From assembly GCA_947477015.1 (NCBI GenBank), contig CANJSM010000005.1, positions 1 to 44,057 on the forward strand: 44,057 nt of DNA, written 5' to 3'. The DNA comes from Legionellaceae bacterium. GTDB taxonomy: Bacteria; Pseudomonadota; Gammaproteobacteria; Legionellales; Legionellaceae. This document shows positions 32,961-42,375 of this stretch, piece by piece (the first letter of the stretch is position 1; the number at the start of each line of letters is the position of its first letter). Position numbers and translations under genes: made by a program. Below the pieces are notes generated by a model that was not told the origin of the DNA, did not search any database, and was given only the letters and a program-made list of their open reading frames with translations.

Positions 32961-34907
32961 ATGGAAAAAATGCTAATAAATGCAACACAAACAGAGGAAG
33001 TTCGTGTTGCACTGGTTAAAGACAATCACTTATACGATTTAGACATTGAGTGTCCGTCTGAAGCCAAGAAAAAAGGTAATATATACAAAGCTGTAGTGAC
33101 TCGTAGAGAACCTAGCTTGGACGCAGTGTTTGTTGAATACGGTTCAAAACGTCAGGGATTTCTTCCACTAAAAGAAATTGCTCCAGAGTACTTCAATAAA
33201 CAGCAAGTCAGTGAAGGCAAAACATCCATTTCAGCATTGATTCGCGAAGGACAAGAGCTGCTAATTCAAGTTGACAAGGAAGAACGCGGCACAAAAGGTG
33301 CGGCATTAACCACATTCATCACATTGGCAGGCTGCTATCTTGTACTCATGCCTAATAGCCCTCGTTCCGGTGGTATTTCACGTCGCATTGAAGGCGATGA
33401 TCGTGATGAATTAAAAGAAACTCTAAATGCATTAGAGCTTAACGAAGACATGGGCCTCATCATTCGCACAGCCGGCGTAGGCAAAAGCCCTGATGAACTA
33501 CAAACTGACTTAGACATGCTGTGCAACCAATGGCAAGCCATCAAGCACGCTTATACAACACAATTAGCCCCATGCCTGATTCATCAAGAAGGCGATGTGA
33601 TTATCCGTTCAATTCGAGACAATCTCCGTAAATCAATTGGTGAGATCATTATCGATGATCAAATTTCTTATGTAAAAGCCAGACAATACATTGAACAGGT
33701 CAAACCTGATTTTCTACCCAACTTAAAGTTGTTTAAAAATAGCATCCCACTGTTTAATTTTTATCAAATTGAAAGTCAAATTGAAACAGCTTTTCAACGT
33801 GAAGTCGCACTCCCATCAGGTGGCGCGCTAGTTATTGACAGAACAGAAGCCCTCGTCTCTATCGACATCAACTCCGCAAAAGCAACTAGCGGGGCTGACA
33901 TTGAAGCAACCGCTCTAAACACAAATCTAGAAGCTGCAGACGAAATTGCTCGACAACTACGACTACGTGACTTAGGCGGATTGGTGGTTATTGATTTCAT
34001 TGACATGAGCTCCAGTAAAAATCAGCGCGACGTTGAAAATAGACTCAAAGAAGCATTGAAAGCAGACCGCGCTCGCATTCAAGTAGGTCGGATCTCCCGC
34101 TTTGGCTTGCTTGAAATGTCACGCCAACGCTTACGTCTTTCTCTGGGAGAAACAGCCCAAGAAGTATGCCCTCGTTGTGAAGGCCGCGGCACAGTTCGAA
34201 ATGTTCAATCCAATGGGTTATCAATCATTCGTTTAATTGAAGAAGAAGCCTTAAAAGATAAAACAGCCGAAGTCCATGTTCAGTTGCCTGTTGATATGGC
34301 TACGTTTATCATGAATGAGAAACGTGATTTCATTTTCAATATAGAAAAGCGGCATGGGGTTCACGTAATCGTTGTGGCCAATCCTTACTTGCAATCGCCG
34401 CAATACAACATTAGTCGGCTTAAAGAAGATAATGTCGGTAAAAACAAAAAGCCGAGTTATTCGTTGATTCAACAACCTGAACTAGATATCGTTCGTTCTG
34501 GCCAACAGTCGGCCAAAGTAGACGAACCAGCCATAAAATCTTACGAGACGATTCAACCACGAAAGCACAAACACTCCGGGTTTTTCGCTCAGTTATGGAG
34601 CACAATCACTGGCAATCATGCTGCCTCAGACTTGCCTCGTGCAACTGCAAGCAAGCCAAATCAACCAACAGAGTACGCTTCCAAATCGAAAAATCAACAA
34701 CAGGATAAGCGATCGTCCGGTAATCGAAAACGTCATCAGAGCGCCAACGCAACCAACGCGCATCCACAACAGCGTACACCATCCGCGCCGGCACGCAAAA
34801 AATCTTCCACATCAAGTAATCCGCCACGTGGGCGTGTTGTCCCAATTAAGCCCGAGCTAGCCAATAAAAAAGTGGCTGTGGTTAAAGAGCCCAATGGCAA
34901 TGAATAA
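32961..34907 (+). CDS. rne: Ribonuclease E
   Basis: RNase E is the essential endonuclease for rRNA/tRNA processing and mRNA decay. The catalytic half is complete: S1 domain (about 36-120, GNIYKAVVTRREPSLDAVFVEYG), the 5'-sensor region, the DNase-I-like fold with Asp in VSIDINSAKAT (about 300) and VVIDFIDM (about 343), and the zinc-link CPRCEGRGT (about 403-411). The remaining ~150 residues are basic, low-complexity and proline/serine-rich. At 648 residues it is much shorter than E. coli RNase E (1061), so the degradosome scaffold is reduced. The N-terminal MLINATQTEEVRVALV is typical of RNase E. Confidence 0.94.
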   Translation: MEKMLINATQTEEVRVALVKDNHLYDLDIECPSEAKKKGNIYKAVVTRREPSLDAVFVEYGSKRQGFLPLKEIAPEYFNKQQVSEGKTSISALIREGQELLIQVDKEERGTKGAALTTFITLAGCYLVLMPNSPRSGGISRRIEGDDRDELKETLNALELNEDMGLIIRTAGVGKSPDELQTDLDMLCNQWQAIKHAYTTQLAPCLIHQEGDVIIRSIRDNLRKSIGEIIIDDQISYVKARQYIEQVKPDFLPNLKLFKNSIPLFNFYQIESQIETAFQREVALPSGGALVIDRTEALVSIDINSAKATSGADIEATALNTNLEAADEIARQLRLRDLGGLVVIDFIDMSSSKNQRDVENRLKEALKADRARIQVGRISRFGLLEMSRQRLRLSLGETAQEVCPRCEGRGTVRNVQSNGLSIIRLIEEEALKDKTAEVHVQLPVDMATFIMNEKRDFIFNIEKRHGVHVIVVANPYLQSPQYNISRLKEDNVGKNKKPSYSLIQQPELDIVRSGQQSAKVDEPAIKSYETIQPRKHKHSGFFAQLWSTITGNHAASDLPRATASKPNQPTEYASKSKNQQQDKRSSGNRKRHQSANATNAHPQQRTPSAPARKKSSTSSNPPRGRVVPIKPELANKKVAVVKEPNGNE

Positions 34908-35068
34908 CGTGTGAGTTAAAATATCCTGAGGAGTAAGTAAGCGTAGGCTTTGGTATATAAGACTTGGTATCAAACTTATCTTTCGTGATGCCGTCAAATC
35001 GACTCCTCAGGCCTTATAGTAGAACGCGCTTGAAACAACACCCTAACAGACATGACAGAGAGAGCATT

Positions 35069-35698
35069 ATGGAAAATAACCTAATAAAATCTGCAGCACC
35101 CTCCTTAAGTAGCAGCGCAGCATCAACTCCAAGAAACACTAGGGTTGTAAATAGTATAAACTTGATAAACCCAGACGAGCTGCAGCAATCACATCCTATA
35201 TCCAGCGATGATGATAGCACCAACGACTACGGCACAGAAGTTCACTCGGTAACATCAATTTCAGACTGTGCAGCCGACTACTTATTCAATGGATTAGTAA
35301 CTCCTGAAGAATTCAGCGCCACCGAAATCGGTACGCCATTTTTACGTGGAATTCAATCTAGAACAGCTTTGGAGCACGATGAGGAAAGCATTTATAATGA
35401 AATCCAACATGCCTCAATTACTGAGGAGCCTGTAGCCCCTATTGAAAACAATTCGGTGTTTACATGGGCTTTTTTTAATTGCCCAGCAACCCTAAATATT
35501 GCTGCAATACTTTTATTATCTAGCGGTATTATTGCTCTATCCCTAGGCCTTACTATTGCCTCCACCCCTCTCACCGCTGTCGGTGCTGTAGTAGCCGGCG
35601 TAGGTGCGTTATTGGGTGTTTTTGGCCAATTTAGCGGGTTTGTAGGTCAATCAGCACCAGAAGAAAGTGTGCCGCATCTGGTAAGTTCCTGCACCTAA
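35069..35698 (+). CDS. Hypothetical protein with C-terminal membrane hairpin, effector candidate
   Basis: The 209-residue product (start at 35069 after a purine-rich AGAGAG) has a polar, serine-rich N-terminal 130 residues without recognisable domain, then two adjacent hydrophobic segments at about 131-175 and 175-195, rich in Gly/Ala (VGAVVAGVGALLGVFG) and ending in a short polar tail. A soluble N-terminus with a late membrane hairpin and no signal peptide is seen in secreted vacuole- or inclusion-membrane proteins of intracellular bacteria. No function can be named. The frame is open a further 35 codons upstream. Confidence 0.5.
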   Translation: MENNLIKSAAPSLSSSAASTPRNTRVVNSINLINPDELQQSHPISSDDDSTNDYGTEVHSVTSISDCAADYLFNGLVTPEEFSATEIGTPFLRGIQSRTALEHDEESIYNEIQHASITEEPVAPIENNSVFTWAFFNCPATLNIAAILLLSSGIIALSLGLTIASTPLTAVGAVVAGVGALLGVFGQFSGFVGQSAPEESVPHLVSSCT

Positions 35699-35770
35699 GA
35701 TGCATACCCAGCTATGGAATAGTGCATCTCGAGCTGTTTGGCGGGTAAAATGAATCAGTTTCAGTCCTAT

Positions 35771-35808
35771 TGACATCCTCCCCGCCCCAAAGAGCGGAGA
35801 AGATGTCA
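35771..35808. repeat. Imperfect inverted repeat downstream of the hairpin-membrane gene
   Basis: TGACATC and GATGTCA ends continue into a 15-pair stem with two mismatches and a GC-rich middle (CCCCGC / GCGGAG). It lies between convergent genes. It may be a terminator-like structure or a dispersed palindrome. Confidence 0.45.
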
Positions 35809-35864
35809 AAGGTAAAGGTTCCGCTCCCTGATGGTCGCGGTTCTGATAGAATGGGTACATAGTT

Positions 35865-37283
35865 TTAATTGTCTGAGTCTTTCAAGCCGGTTGCTATCGG
35901 ATTGACACCTATATTAGGATTGATACCACAATCATCCAACAATTTCAGTAAATTATTGCCTTTGCGTGTTAATCGCTTCACGCAATACTCATCCAAATAA
36001 CTTTTTAAAATATAATAGTATTCAGGCAACGTCAAAATGGCTAGAATTTTTTCGGCGCGTTCTAGATGATGTCTTTTGTTATCATCACACGTTTGAAACA
36101 ACACAGCCGCTAACATGGAGGCAAAGCTTGCCTTCCGGATTGGATTTGCTAAGTAAAACCGCTGAACACAGTCATCTAGAGCACGGTCTTTATCCCATTC
36201 CACCCATGAATCATAGACATGCATGGCTTCGTCAGAGGAAAAATCATCTACCGATGTCAAATGCTGAAGCGCATAAGCCACTGGCACCACTGCCTGGACA
36301 TTTGCCCAAGAGCAATTACCGGAAATTTGCGGGCTAATTGGCATTTGCAGCACGGGAACCAACCCTAATTGTTGATTAATTAACTCGTGGAAATAGCGCC
36401 TGCTTTGTTTTTTATACAGAAAATCTTGCAAGAAACTAAGCGTCAGTGCTTCAGGATGGGTGATGCGATAGATATTAACACTGCCTTCTTTAAGGCTATT
36501 TTCACCCCGATCTATTTTAGCCCACCAGTTTTTATGACGCACAAAACACAAGGCATGCCCACGGCTGGCTGCCGGTAGTATCAATGTTGGAGACTGCATT
36601 AAATGCATTAAACGCTTACGATGGGCATCCGTTAATTCAACTTGGTGTTGAAAAGCCAATAATTCATCTGCAACTGTCAATGCATCCATCACTTCATGTA
36701 ACGAAGCAAAGTACTGGCGAAAATGCCTTGTAGAAAAACTACTGGTGAATCGTCGTAACGAATCATTGATCATCGCCACCGTGAATTCAAGAATAAATCC
36801 TTCGTAATCCAACTCAATGAACTCGCCTTTGGTGGTAACAATGTCGACATCGCCCACCAATTCAAAGCGATGCCCTAGAAGTTTGGCTGTAATAAAATCG
36901 AGCGAAAAATCAAGCTTTGCTCCATATTGATATAAGAGATTTTTTAACGGACCTTGGGATCGTAAAATAGGATACACCAAAACGGAAAGTCCGGATCGTG
37001 TATATGCATTGGGATCGGCATCATGCAACAACAGCAAGCGAACTAATTCTATATCAGCATTATCGACCGCCCAGTGCAGAGCTGTTCGGCCTGTTACGTC
37101 GGGCTTATTCACATCCACACCGCGAGCAATCAATAATTCAGCAATATGTAGTTGTCTTGTAATCGCGGTTTCAATCAATGGCGTAAATCCATACTCATCA
37201 ATATCATCCAGCGTTTCACCTGCGCGCAGGTAATGCTCAAAATCCGGCACACGGCAACTAATGATGTCATTTGCGATCGTCAT
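35865..37283 (-). CDS. ankH: AnkH/LegA3-like ankyrin-repeat Dot/Icm effector
   Basis: The 472-residue protein has ankyrin repeats at about 28-125 (GFTPLIETAITRQLHIAELLIARG, then TGRTALHWAVDNADIELVRLLL), followed by DFITAKLLGHRFELVGDVDIV and a C-terminal region with SGNCSWANVQAVVP around Cys324, and His243 in RGHALCFV. The overall plan matches AnkH (LegA3), one of the few effectors conserved across Legionella, whose C-terminal domain resembles a cysteine protease. Recall of that sequence is the basis for the name. The gene starts directly at the stop of the upstream gene (TAAATG), so the two are coupled. The protein is presumed to be translocated into the host. Confidence 0.72.
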   Translation of the reverse strand: MTIANDIISCRVPDFEHYLRAGETLDDIDEYGFTPLIETAITRQLHIAELLIARGVDVNKPDVTGRTALHWAVDNADIELVRLLLLHDADPNAYTRSGLSVLVYPILRSQGPLKNLLYQYGAKLDFSLDFITAKLLGHRFELVGDVDIVTTKGEFIELDYEGFILEFTVAMINDSLRRFTSSFSTRHFRQYFASLHEVMDALTVADELLAFQHQVELTDAHRKRLMHLMQSPTLILPAASRGHALCFVRHKNWWAKIDRGENSLKEGSVNIYRITHPEALTLSFLQDFLYKKQSRRYFHELINQQLGLVPVLQMPISPQISGNCSWANVQAVVPVAYALQHLTSVDDFSSDEAMHVYDSWVEWDKDRALDDCVQRFYLANPIRKASFASMLAAVLFQTCDDNKRHHLERAEKILAILTLPEYYYILKSYLDEYCVKRLTRKGNNLLKLLDDCGINPNIGVNPIATGLKDSDN

Positions 37284-38024
37284 TTAGAATTGACCTTGTG
37301 GTTTAGGTGCCATAGAAAACTTAGGGGTATTGCCTAAGCGCAACTGTTTTTCCATCTCTTGTTGCTGCCTTTCACTATCAAACTCTTTTCCTGCTTCTTC
37401 GTTTAGAGCTGGCACAGGGTTTAGATTGGTATCTACGCCATCAAAACGCTGACTATCAAGCCACGGATTTTGGAGAATATTATTCTGAAGCTCACCTTCT
37501 GGTGCCGGCTGTTGTTGCGGTTCAAGATTGTGCTCTCGAGCATGAACTTTGGCCAAACGTCGATGTCCATCTTGCTCTGCCAATCTACGAGCTCTATCCA
37601 TCTCGGGAGTATCATCCACCAAATAAGATTTTTTTGATCCTTCTGGATTACCTAATCGCGCCAATACTGAAAACGTGATACGAGTTCGTAGGGGGGCGCC
37701 TGATCCTGAATATTTTACAATAAGAGTTTGCTCGACCTGTCCAATCAATCGCGGATCGATCTCAATATGAATTGTACTAGTGGCTTTCGGCACCATCACA
37801 AGGCTTTGAATACATGTTCCTCCAGAGGAAATTTTTAACCGAGCGTCACGACCGGGGTCAAGAGCAATAGACTGGATGGTAATATTGTGCTTGCTGGTAT
37901 TACATAGGGTGTAAGATTGAATCAATACTCGTCCACCTAGGGTCATGTTTTGCCAGGTAGGATTGTGTGGAACCCAAGCGAGCATGCAGGGCTCCTTGGT
38001 CAGAGCGTTATTTTTTGCGTTCAT
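37284..38024 (-). CDS. MSP-like beta-sandwich protein coupled to ankH
   Basis: The ATG at 38024 gives 246 residues; an alternative ATG lies at 38042. Residues about 10-130 alternate short strands (LAWVPHNPTWQNMTLGG, SYTLCNTSKHNITIQSI, STIHIEIDPRLIGQVEQTLIVKY) in the pattern of an immunoglobulin-like MSP/ASH domain. The remainder is charged, Gln/Glu-rich and probably disordered. It has no signal peptide. Its stop codon abuts the ankH start, which suggests that the two products work together, for example as an accessory or chaperone-like partner or as a co-effector. I do not know a named homologue. A -10-like TATACT stands 6 bases before the ATG, so the transcript may be leaderless. Confidence 0.6.
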   Translation of the reverse strand: MNAKNNALTKEPCMLAWVPHNPTWQNMTLGGRVLIQSYTLCNTSKHNITIQSIALDPGRDARLKISSGGTCIQSLVMVPKATSTIHIEIDPRLIGQVEQTLIVKYSGSGAPLRTRITFSVLARLGNPEGSKKSYLVDDTPEMDRARRLAEQDGHRRLAKVHAREHNLEPQQQPAPEGELQNNILQNPWLDSQRFDGVDTNLNPVPALNEEAGKEFDSERQQQEMEKQLRLGNTPKFSMAPKPQGQF

Positions 38025-38124
38025 ATAGTAAGTATATGACATAAATTTAGTTTTGGGACAAAATAGAATAAAAAAACATACCCACCCCCTAACCCAATCG
38101 GCAACATAGATACAAAACACACAT

Positions 38125-38176
38125 CGTAACTCCCCACGTTATCCTGGCTTCGCTCAGGATGACGTAGGGAGTTACG
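38125..38176. repeat. Long hairpin repeat; description of the gap 38121-38667
   Basis: Twenty-one base arms beginning CGTAACTCCC and ending GGGAGTTACG pair with one mismatch and one G-T, around a 10-base loop; the inner part ATCCT...AGGATGAC belongs to the same family as the ends of 23248-23324 and 29674-29760. The rest of 38177-38667 shows no supported gene. A 98-codon frame at 38181-38477 has no ribosome-binding site. A weaker hairpin (GTTGT/ACAAC) sits at 38616-38643, downstream of asd. Confidence 0.6.
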
Positions 38177-38667
38177 TTTCATGCCTATTGTTTACTGCCT
38201 AGAACGATGGATCACGCTCACAACTGAGACACGCTTTGGTCACGTAAAATTACACTCAATACTACCTGTCCAGGCAGCTGATCCAAGACTTATACTGCCT
38301 CTTTTTAAACAATTTATCTCAGCAATCACCGCCTCACCCAGTTCGCCACAACGGCTTAATAGAGATTTAGCTTTATGTAAATCGGATGATGTTACGATTG
38401 ACCGCATGACCAATGCAGGAGGGGTAAGTAATCCGTTCAGATCTGTTTGTCCTCCAAATCGAGCCGCATGCGTTTGAAAACGCTCATCTATTAAAAATTG
38501 ACTTTCAAGGTTCTCGATGAGTTAAAACAAGAACAAACAGTAGAGTCTATTGACAGCGCAGATTTCGACGTCCCGAGTATATGGACTCGTTCATTTTTGA
38601 AAGTAGTTAGCTAGGAGTTGTCCCATCTAATTTGATGGAACAACCCGCGAGCCCTAAAAAAGCTCTT

Positions 38668-39690
38668 TCATAAATAATTTTTCCATAAGATCTCTGCAAT
38701 TTGCACCGCATTAGTTGCAGCACCTTTGCGGATGTTGTCAGCAACAACCCACATATTCAAACCACAAGGATGAGAAATATCCTGGCGAATCCGTCCTACA
38801 AAGACCTCGTCATGACCAGCTGCATGTTGAATGGGCGTTGGATATTTGGTTTTTGCGGGATCATCAATGACTTTAACACCCGGTGCTTTAGACAATAACT
38901 TGCGTACTTCTGTCGCGGTCAACGGTGCTTTTAATTCCAAATGAATCGCTTCAGAATGACCGTATAATACAGGAACCCTCACCGCGGTCGGATTCACCAT
39001 AATGGTGTCATCTTCTAATATTTTTTGCGTCTCCCATACCATTTTCATTTCTTCACGGGTGTAGCCGTTTTCTTGAAATTCATCAATATGAGGTAGTACG
39101 TTAAATGCTATTTGTTGAGGATAAACTGCTGATTTAGCAGGACGGCCATTAAGCAGCTCTCCCATTTGAGCAATCAATTCACTGATGGCTTTTTTGCCTG
39201 TTCCTGACACCGCTTGATAGGTGGCCACATTGATTCTTGAAATTCCGACAGCATCGTACAGGGGCTTGAGGGCCACAACCATTTGAATGGTTGAGCAATT
39301 GGGGTTGGCGATAATGCGGCGCTTAGTGTAATCAGCAATTCGCTGTGGATTAACTTCAGGAACGACCAAAGGCACGTCGGCATCATAGCGAAAACATGAG
39401 GTGTTATCGATAACAATACACCCTGCTGCCGTAGCTACGGGCACGTATTGTTCGGAAATAGAGCCTCCTGCGGAAAAGAACGCAATATCCACTTGGCTGA
39501 AATCAAACGAACTTAAGTCTTCTACATCCCATTGCTTATTGCCAAAAAAAACGGTCTTGCCAACGGAACGTTCACTGGCTAAAGGATACAGGGTATCTAC
39601 AGGGAATTTCCGCTCATCCAATACCGTGAGCAATGTTTCCCCTACCGCACCGGTTACACCCACAATCGCTATGTTTAATTTTTTTTTCAT
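38668..39690 (-). CDS. asd: Aspartate-semialdehyde dehydrogenase
   Basis: Asd reduces aspartyl phosphate to the semialdehyde, the branch point to lysine/diaminopimelate, threonine and methionine. The ATG at 39690 (GAGGA 6 bases upstream) gives 340 residues beginning MKKKLNIAIVGVTGAVGETLL, an NADP-binding Rossmann motif. The active-site cysteine is in NPNCSTIQMVVAL (about 131-143), and His in EAIHLELK (about 247-254) is the expected acid-base residue. Length and lack of the long insertion fit the USG-1/Gram-positive-type Asd found in many gammaproteobacteria. It follows aroC by 2 bases. Confidence 0.95.
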   Translation of the reverse strand: MKKKLNIAIVGVTGAVGETLLTVLDERKFPVDTLYPLASERSVGKTVFFGNKQWDVEDLSSFDFSQVDIAFFSAGGSISEQYVPVATAAGCIVIDNTSCFRYDADVPLVVPEVNPQRIADYTKRRIIANPNCSTIQMVVALKPLYDAVGISRINVATYQAVSGTGKKAISELIAQMGELLNGRPAKSAVYPQQIAFNVLPHIDEFQENGYTREEMKMVWETQKILEDDTIMVNPTAVRVPVLYGHSEAIHLELKAPLTATEVRKLLSKAPGVKVIDDPAKTKYPTPIQHAAGHDEVFVGRIRQDISHPCGLNMWVVADNIRKGAATNAVQIAEILWKNYL

Positions 39691-39692
39691 GT

Positions 39693-40760
39693 TCAATCCT
39701 CGTGTCGAATTAACGCTTTATCCTGTAAATACAAATCCATCAATACTAATGCCATCATGGCTTCAGCGATGGGCACTGCACGTATACCTACGCACGGATC
39801 ATGACGACCTTTAGTCACAACCATCACCTCGTTACCTTGTGTGTTAATGCTTCTACCTGGGGTCACAATACTGGAGGTCGGTTTTAAGGCTATACTCACC
39901 TTCACGGTTTCGCCCGTAGAAATGCCACCCAACACCCCTCCTGAATGATTGCTTAAAAAACCATCTACCGACATTTCGTCACGATGCTCACTACCCAATT
40001 GAGAAACAGCCGCAAATCCATCGCCAATTTCTACACCTTTCACCGCATTGATTGACATCATAGCCGACGCCAGAAGCGCATCCAATTTATCAAACACAGG
40101 AGAACCTAAACCAATAGGCACTCCCGTGGCAAAAACTCCCACTCGCGCACCCACTGAATCGCCATCTCTTCGCAATTGATCAATCATGTCAGCCAATGCT
40201 GGCACTTGGTGGCTATTAGGACAAAAAAATGGATTGTTATCAATTTCCTTATGGTCCTCAAAAGGCACCACAATGGAGCCCATTTGTTGTAGAAACCCCA
40301 TGATCTCAACGTTTAAATGGCGCTGCAAATACAAACGAGCAATTGCGCCAGCTGCAACCCGTGCAGCCGTTTCACGAGCAGACGAGCGACCACCCCCACG
40401 ATAATCTCGATGACCGTATTTGTGATGGTATGTAAAATCGGCATGCCCGGGTCGAAAACAGTCTTTTATGTCGTCGTAATCGCTGCTGCGTTGATCAATG
40501 TTTTGAATCAATAAGGCTATTGGCGTTCCAGTAGTCTTGCCTTCAAAAACGCCAGACAGTATTTGCACCTGATCGTCTTCACGTCGCTGAGTGGTGTATT
40601 TCGATTGGCCGGGTTTTCGTTTATCCAAAAAAGGCTGGATATCCTGTTCACTCAGCGGCAAACCTGGCGGACAACCATCGACCACACAGCCCAACGCTGG
40701 GCCATGGCTCTCGCCAAAGGAGGTGACAGTAAACAATTTACCGAACGTGTTTCCGCTCAT
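39693..40760 (-). CDS. aroC: Chorismate synthase
   Basis: AroC removes phosphate from EPSP to form chorismate, using reduced FMN. The 355-residue protein is typical, with [18 protein letters not shown] at the start (signature 1), [28 protein letters not shown] (signature 2, about 105-132) and the C-terminal [17 protein letters not shown] (signature 3, about 320-336). It is 3 bases after prmB and 2 bases before asd. Chorismate made here feeds the folate branch encoded nearby on the opposite strand (pabB, pabA). Confidence 0.97.
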   Translation of the reverse strand: MSGNTFGKLFTVTSFGESHGPALGCVVDGCPPGLPLSEQDIQPFLDKRKPGQSKYTTQRREDDQVQILSGVFEGKTTGTPIALLIQNIDQRSSDYDDIKDCFRPGHADFTYHHKYGHRDYRGGGRSSARETAARVAAGAIARLYLQRHLNVEIMGFLQQMGSIVVPFEDHKEIDNNPFFCPNSHQVPALADMIDQLRRDGDSVGARVGVFATGVPIGLGSPVFDKLDALLASAMMSINAVKGVEIGDGFAAVSQLGSEHRDEMSVDGFLSNHSGGVLGGISTGETVKVSIALKPTSSIVTPGRSINTQGNEVMVVTKGRHDPCVGIRAVPIAEAMMALVLMDLYLQDKALIRHED

Positions 40761-40763
40761 GAA

Positions 40764-41684
40764 TTACTCATCCGTACCAAAATAGTGTTTAATTTGTTGT
40801 GCAGTCAATAAAAAGATTCCCTGTCCGCCGTGTTCAAAATCAAGCCAAGTAAACGGTACATCCGGATAGGCATCCATTAACGCCTCCTCACTATTACCTA
40901 CTTCAATGACCAAAATACCATCTTCAGTTAAATACTTGTGCGCTTGTCTAAGGATTTTTTCGACAATAGCCAAACCATTATTACCCGTTTCCAAAGCCAA
41001 CACCGGCTCATGTCGATATTCGCTGGGCAAAGTTTTCATTTCATCCGCACCCACATAAGGTGGATTACTGACAATGATGTCATATTGCTTTTCAGGAAGC
41101 GAATCAAAACAATTCGACTCAATCAACGACAATTGCTCTGCAACCCCATGGCGTTGACGATTGATTTCTGCAACCGTGAGCGCATCAGGGGAAATGTCAA
41201 TTGCATCAACTTCTGCGTCCGGAAAAGCTTGGCAACAGGCAATGGCAATGCACCCTGAGCCCGTACACAAATCAAGGATTCGCAAGACATTATCAGCATC
41301 AACCCAAGGTGAGAAATGTTGATTAATCAGCTCTGCAATCGGGGATCTTGGGATTAGAACTCGCTCATCGACATAATACATCGAGCCACAAAACCAAGCT
41401 TCATGCGTTAAATAAGGCACAGGCACGCGATCGACTATACGTTTTTTTAAATTCTGCGCTAACAAAGTCTTTTCATCAGCCGTCAATCGAGCAGGCAACA
41501 AGGCTGGGTCAATATCTACAGGCAGAGACAAACTACCCAAAACCAAGGCCAATACATCATCCCATGCGTTATCAGTTCCATGACCATAATATAAAGAGGC
41601 GGCATTCGCACGCGACAAACCAAAACGTAAAAAATCAATAATAGACTGAAAATCTTGTGTGGCTACTTCGTAAGAGTCGGCCAT
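40764..41684 (-). CDS. prmB: 50S ribosomal protein L3 glutamine methyltransferase PrmB
   Basis: PrmB methylates a glutamine of ribosomal protein L3. The 306 residues comprise a helical N-terminal domain (QDFQSIIDFLRFGLSRANAASLYYGHGTDNAWDD, at about 11-43 in part) and a SAM-binding Rossmann domain with RILDLCTGSGCIAIA (about 134-148) and the NPPY tetrapeptide (IIVSNPPYVGADEM, about 201-214). The sequence YYGHGTDNAWDD near the start is the feature that separates PrmB from PrmC. It lies upstream of aroC, as in E. coli (prmB-aroC). Confidence 0.95.
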   Translation of the reverse strand: MADSYEVATQDFQSIIDFLRFGLSRANAASLYYGHGTDNAWDDVLALVLGSLSLPVDIDPALLPARLTADEKTLLAQNLKKRIVDRVPVPYLTHEAWFCGSMYYVDERVLIPRSPIAELINQHFSPWVDADNVLRILDLCTGSGCIAIACCQAFPDAEVDAIDISPDALTVAEINRQRHGVAEQLSLIESNCFDSLPEKQYDIIVSNPPYVGADEMKTLPSEYRHEPVLALETGNNGLAIVEKILRQAHKYLTEDGILVIEVGNSEEALMDAYPDVPFTWLDFEHGGQGIFLLTAQQIKHYFGTDE

Positions 41685-41776
41685 AATGGCTCCAAAGAAT
41701 AATCGTTATAAAGTGCAAATTATATACCCATTGAAGGCAGATGTCGCTGACTATCCCTGTTGGAGATCATCTCGTT

Positions 41777-41805
41777 TTGTCCTAACTCCAAATATGGTAT
41801 ATATT
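41777..41805 (+). promoter_or_regulatory. Promoter of smrB-pabBA
   Basis: TTGTCC (41777-41782) and TATATT (41800-41805) are separated by 17 bases. Predicted initiation near 41812 lies 24 bases before the chosen smrB start, which argues against the longer frame from 41686. Confidence 0.6.
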
Positions 41806-41835
41806 ACCTTTATTCAATTGCACTTCTGCCCTTTC

Positions 41836-42375
41836 ATGCCCCTTTCTGACGAAGACAAAGCACTGTTTAACGAGACCATGAAAACCGTTAAACCACTGCG
41901 CAACACGATTCAACGTGCACCAAAGCCTGCTGTTGTCTCAAACATCGTGCGCAGAAAACCAGATCACATTGACACACCTAAAACAGATTATTATTTATCC
42001 AATTATTATACGGATATCGTCACCCCAACCACTACATTGTCCTTCTGCAACCGTGATTTACCCCGTAAACGACTTCGTGAATTGAAAAATGGTGAAATTC
42101 GCTGGGAGGGCCGTCTTGATCTTCATGGTTTAAGACCCGATGCAGCTCGCGAGGCGTTAAGTGAGTTTATCAACAAACAATCCCTCGCAGGGCAACGTTG
42201 TCTATTAATTATTCATGGCAAAGGGGGGCGTCATGATGAAGAACCCATTTTAAAAAATCATGTCAATCACTGGTTACAACAATTGCCCCAGGTGCTGGCT
42301 TTTCACAGCGCAATACCTCGTGACGGTGGAACGGGGGCTGTGTATGTGTTACTTAAACGGCAACGCGACTCATGA
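41836..42375 (+). CDS. smrB: Smr-domain endonuclease SmrB (YfcN)
   Basis: SmrB cleaves mRNA at collided ribosomes and triggers rescue. From the start at 41836 the protein has 179 residues and begins MPLSDEDKALFNETM, matching the LSEEDQALF start of E. coli SmrB (183 residues). The Smr domain occupies about 90-175, with DLHGLRPDAA (the DLHG motif) and the HGKGG loop. The frame extends 50 codons upstream, but that part overlaps the promoter and is not conserved. The stop overlaps the pabB start by 4 bases (ATGA). In E. coli smrB is next to prmB in the same divergent arrangement. Confidence 0.9.
   Translation: MPLSDEDKALFNETMKTVKPLRNTIQRAPKPAVVSNIVRRKPDHIDTPKTDYYLSNYYTDIVTPTTTLSFCNRDLPRKRLRELKNGEIRWEGRLDLHGLRPDAAREALSEFINKQSLAGQRCLLIIHGKGGRHDEEPILKNHVNHWLQQLPQVLAFHSAIPRDGGTGAVYVLLKRQRDS

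Noticed and set aside
38181..38477. 98-codon frame between the MSP-like gene and asd
   Set aside because: It begins inside the tail of a hairpin repeat with no ribosome-binding site. A gene remnant cannot be excluded but is not supported.
41686..41835. Extended N-terminus of smrB
   Set aside because: It would overlap a good promoter (41777-41805). Homology to SmrB begins at 41836.
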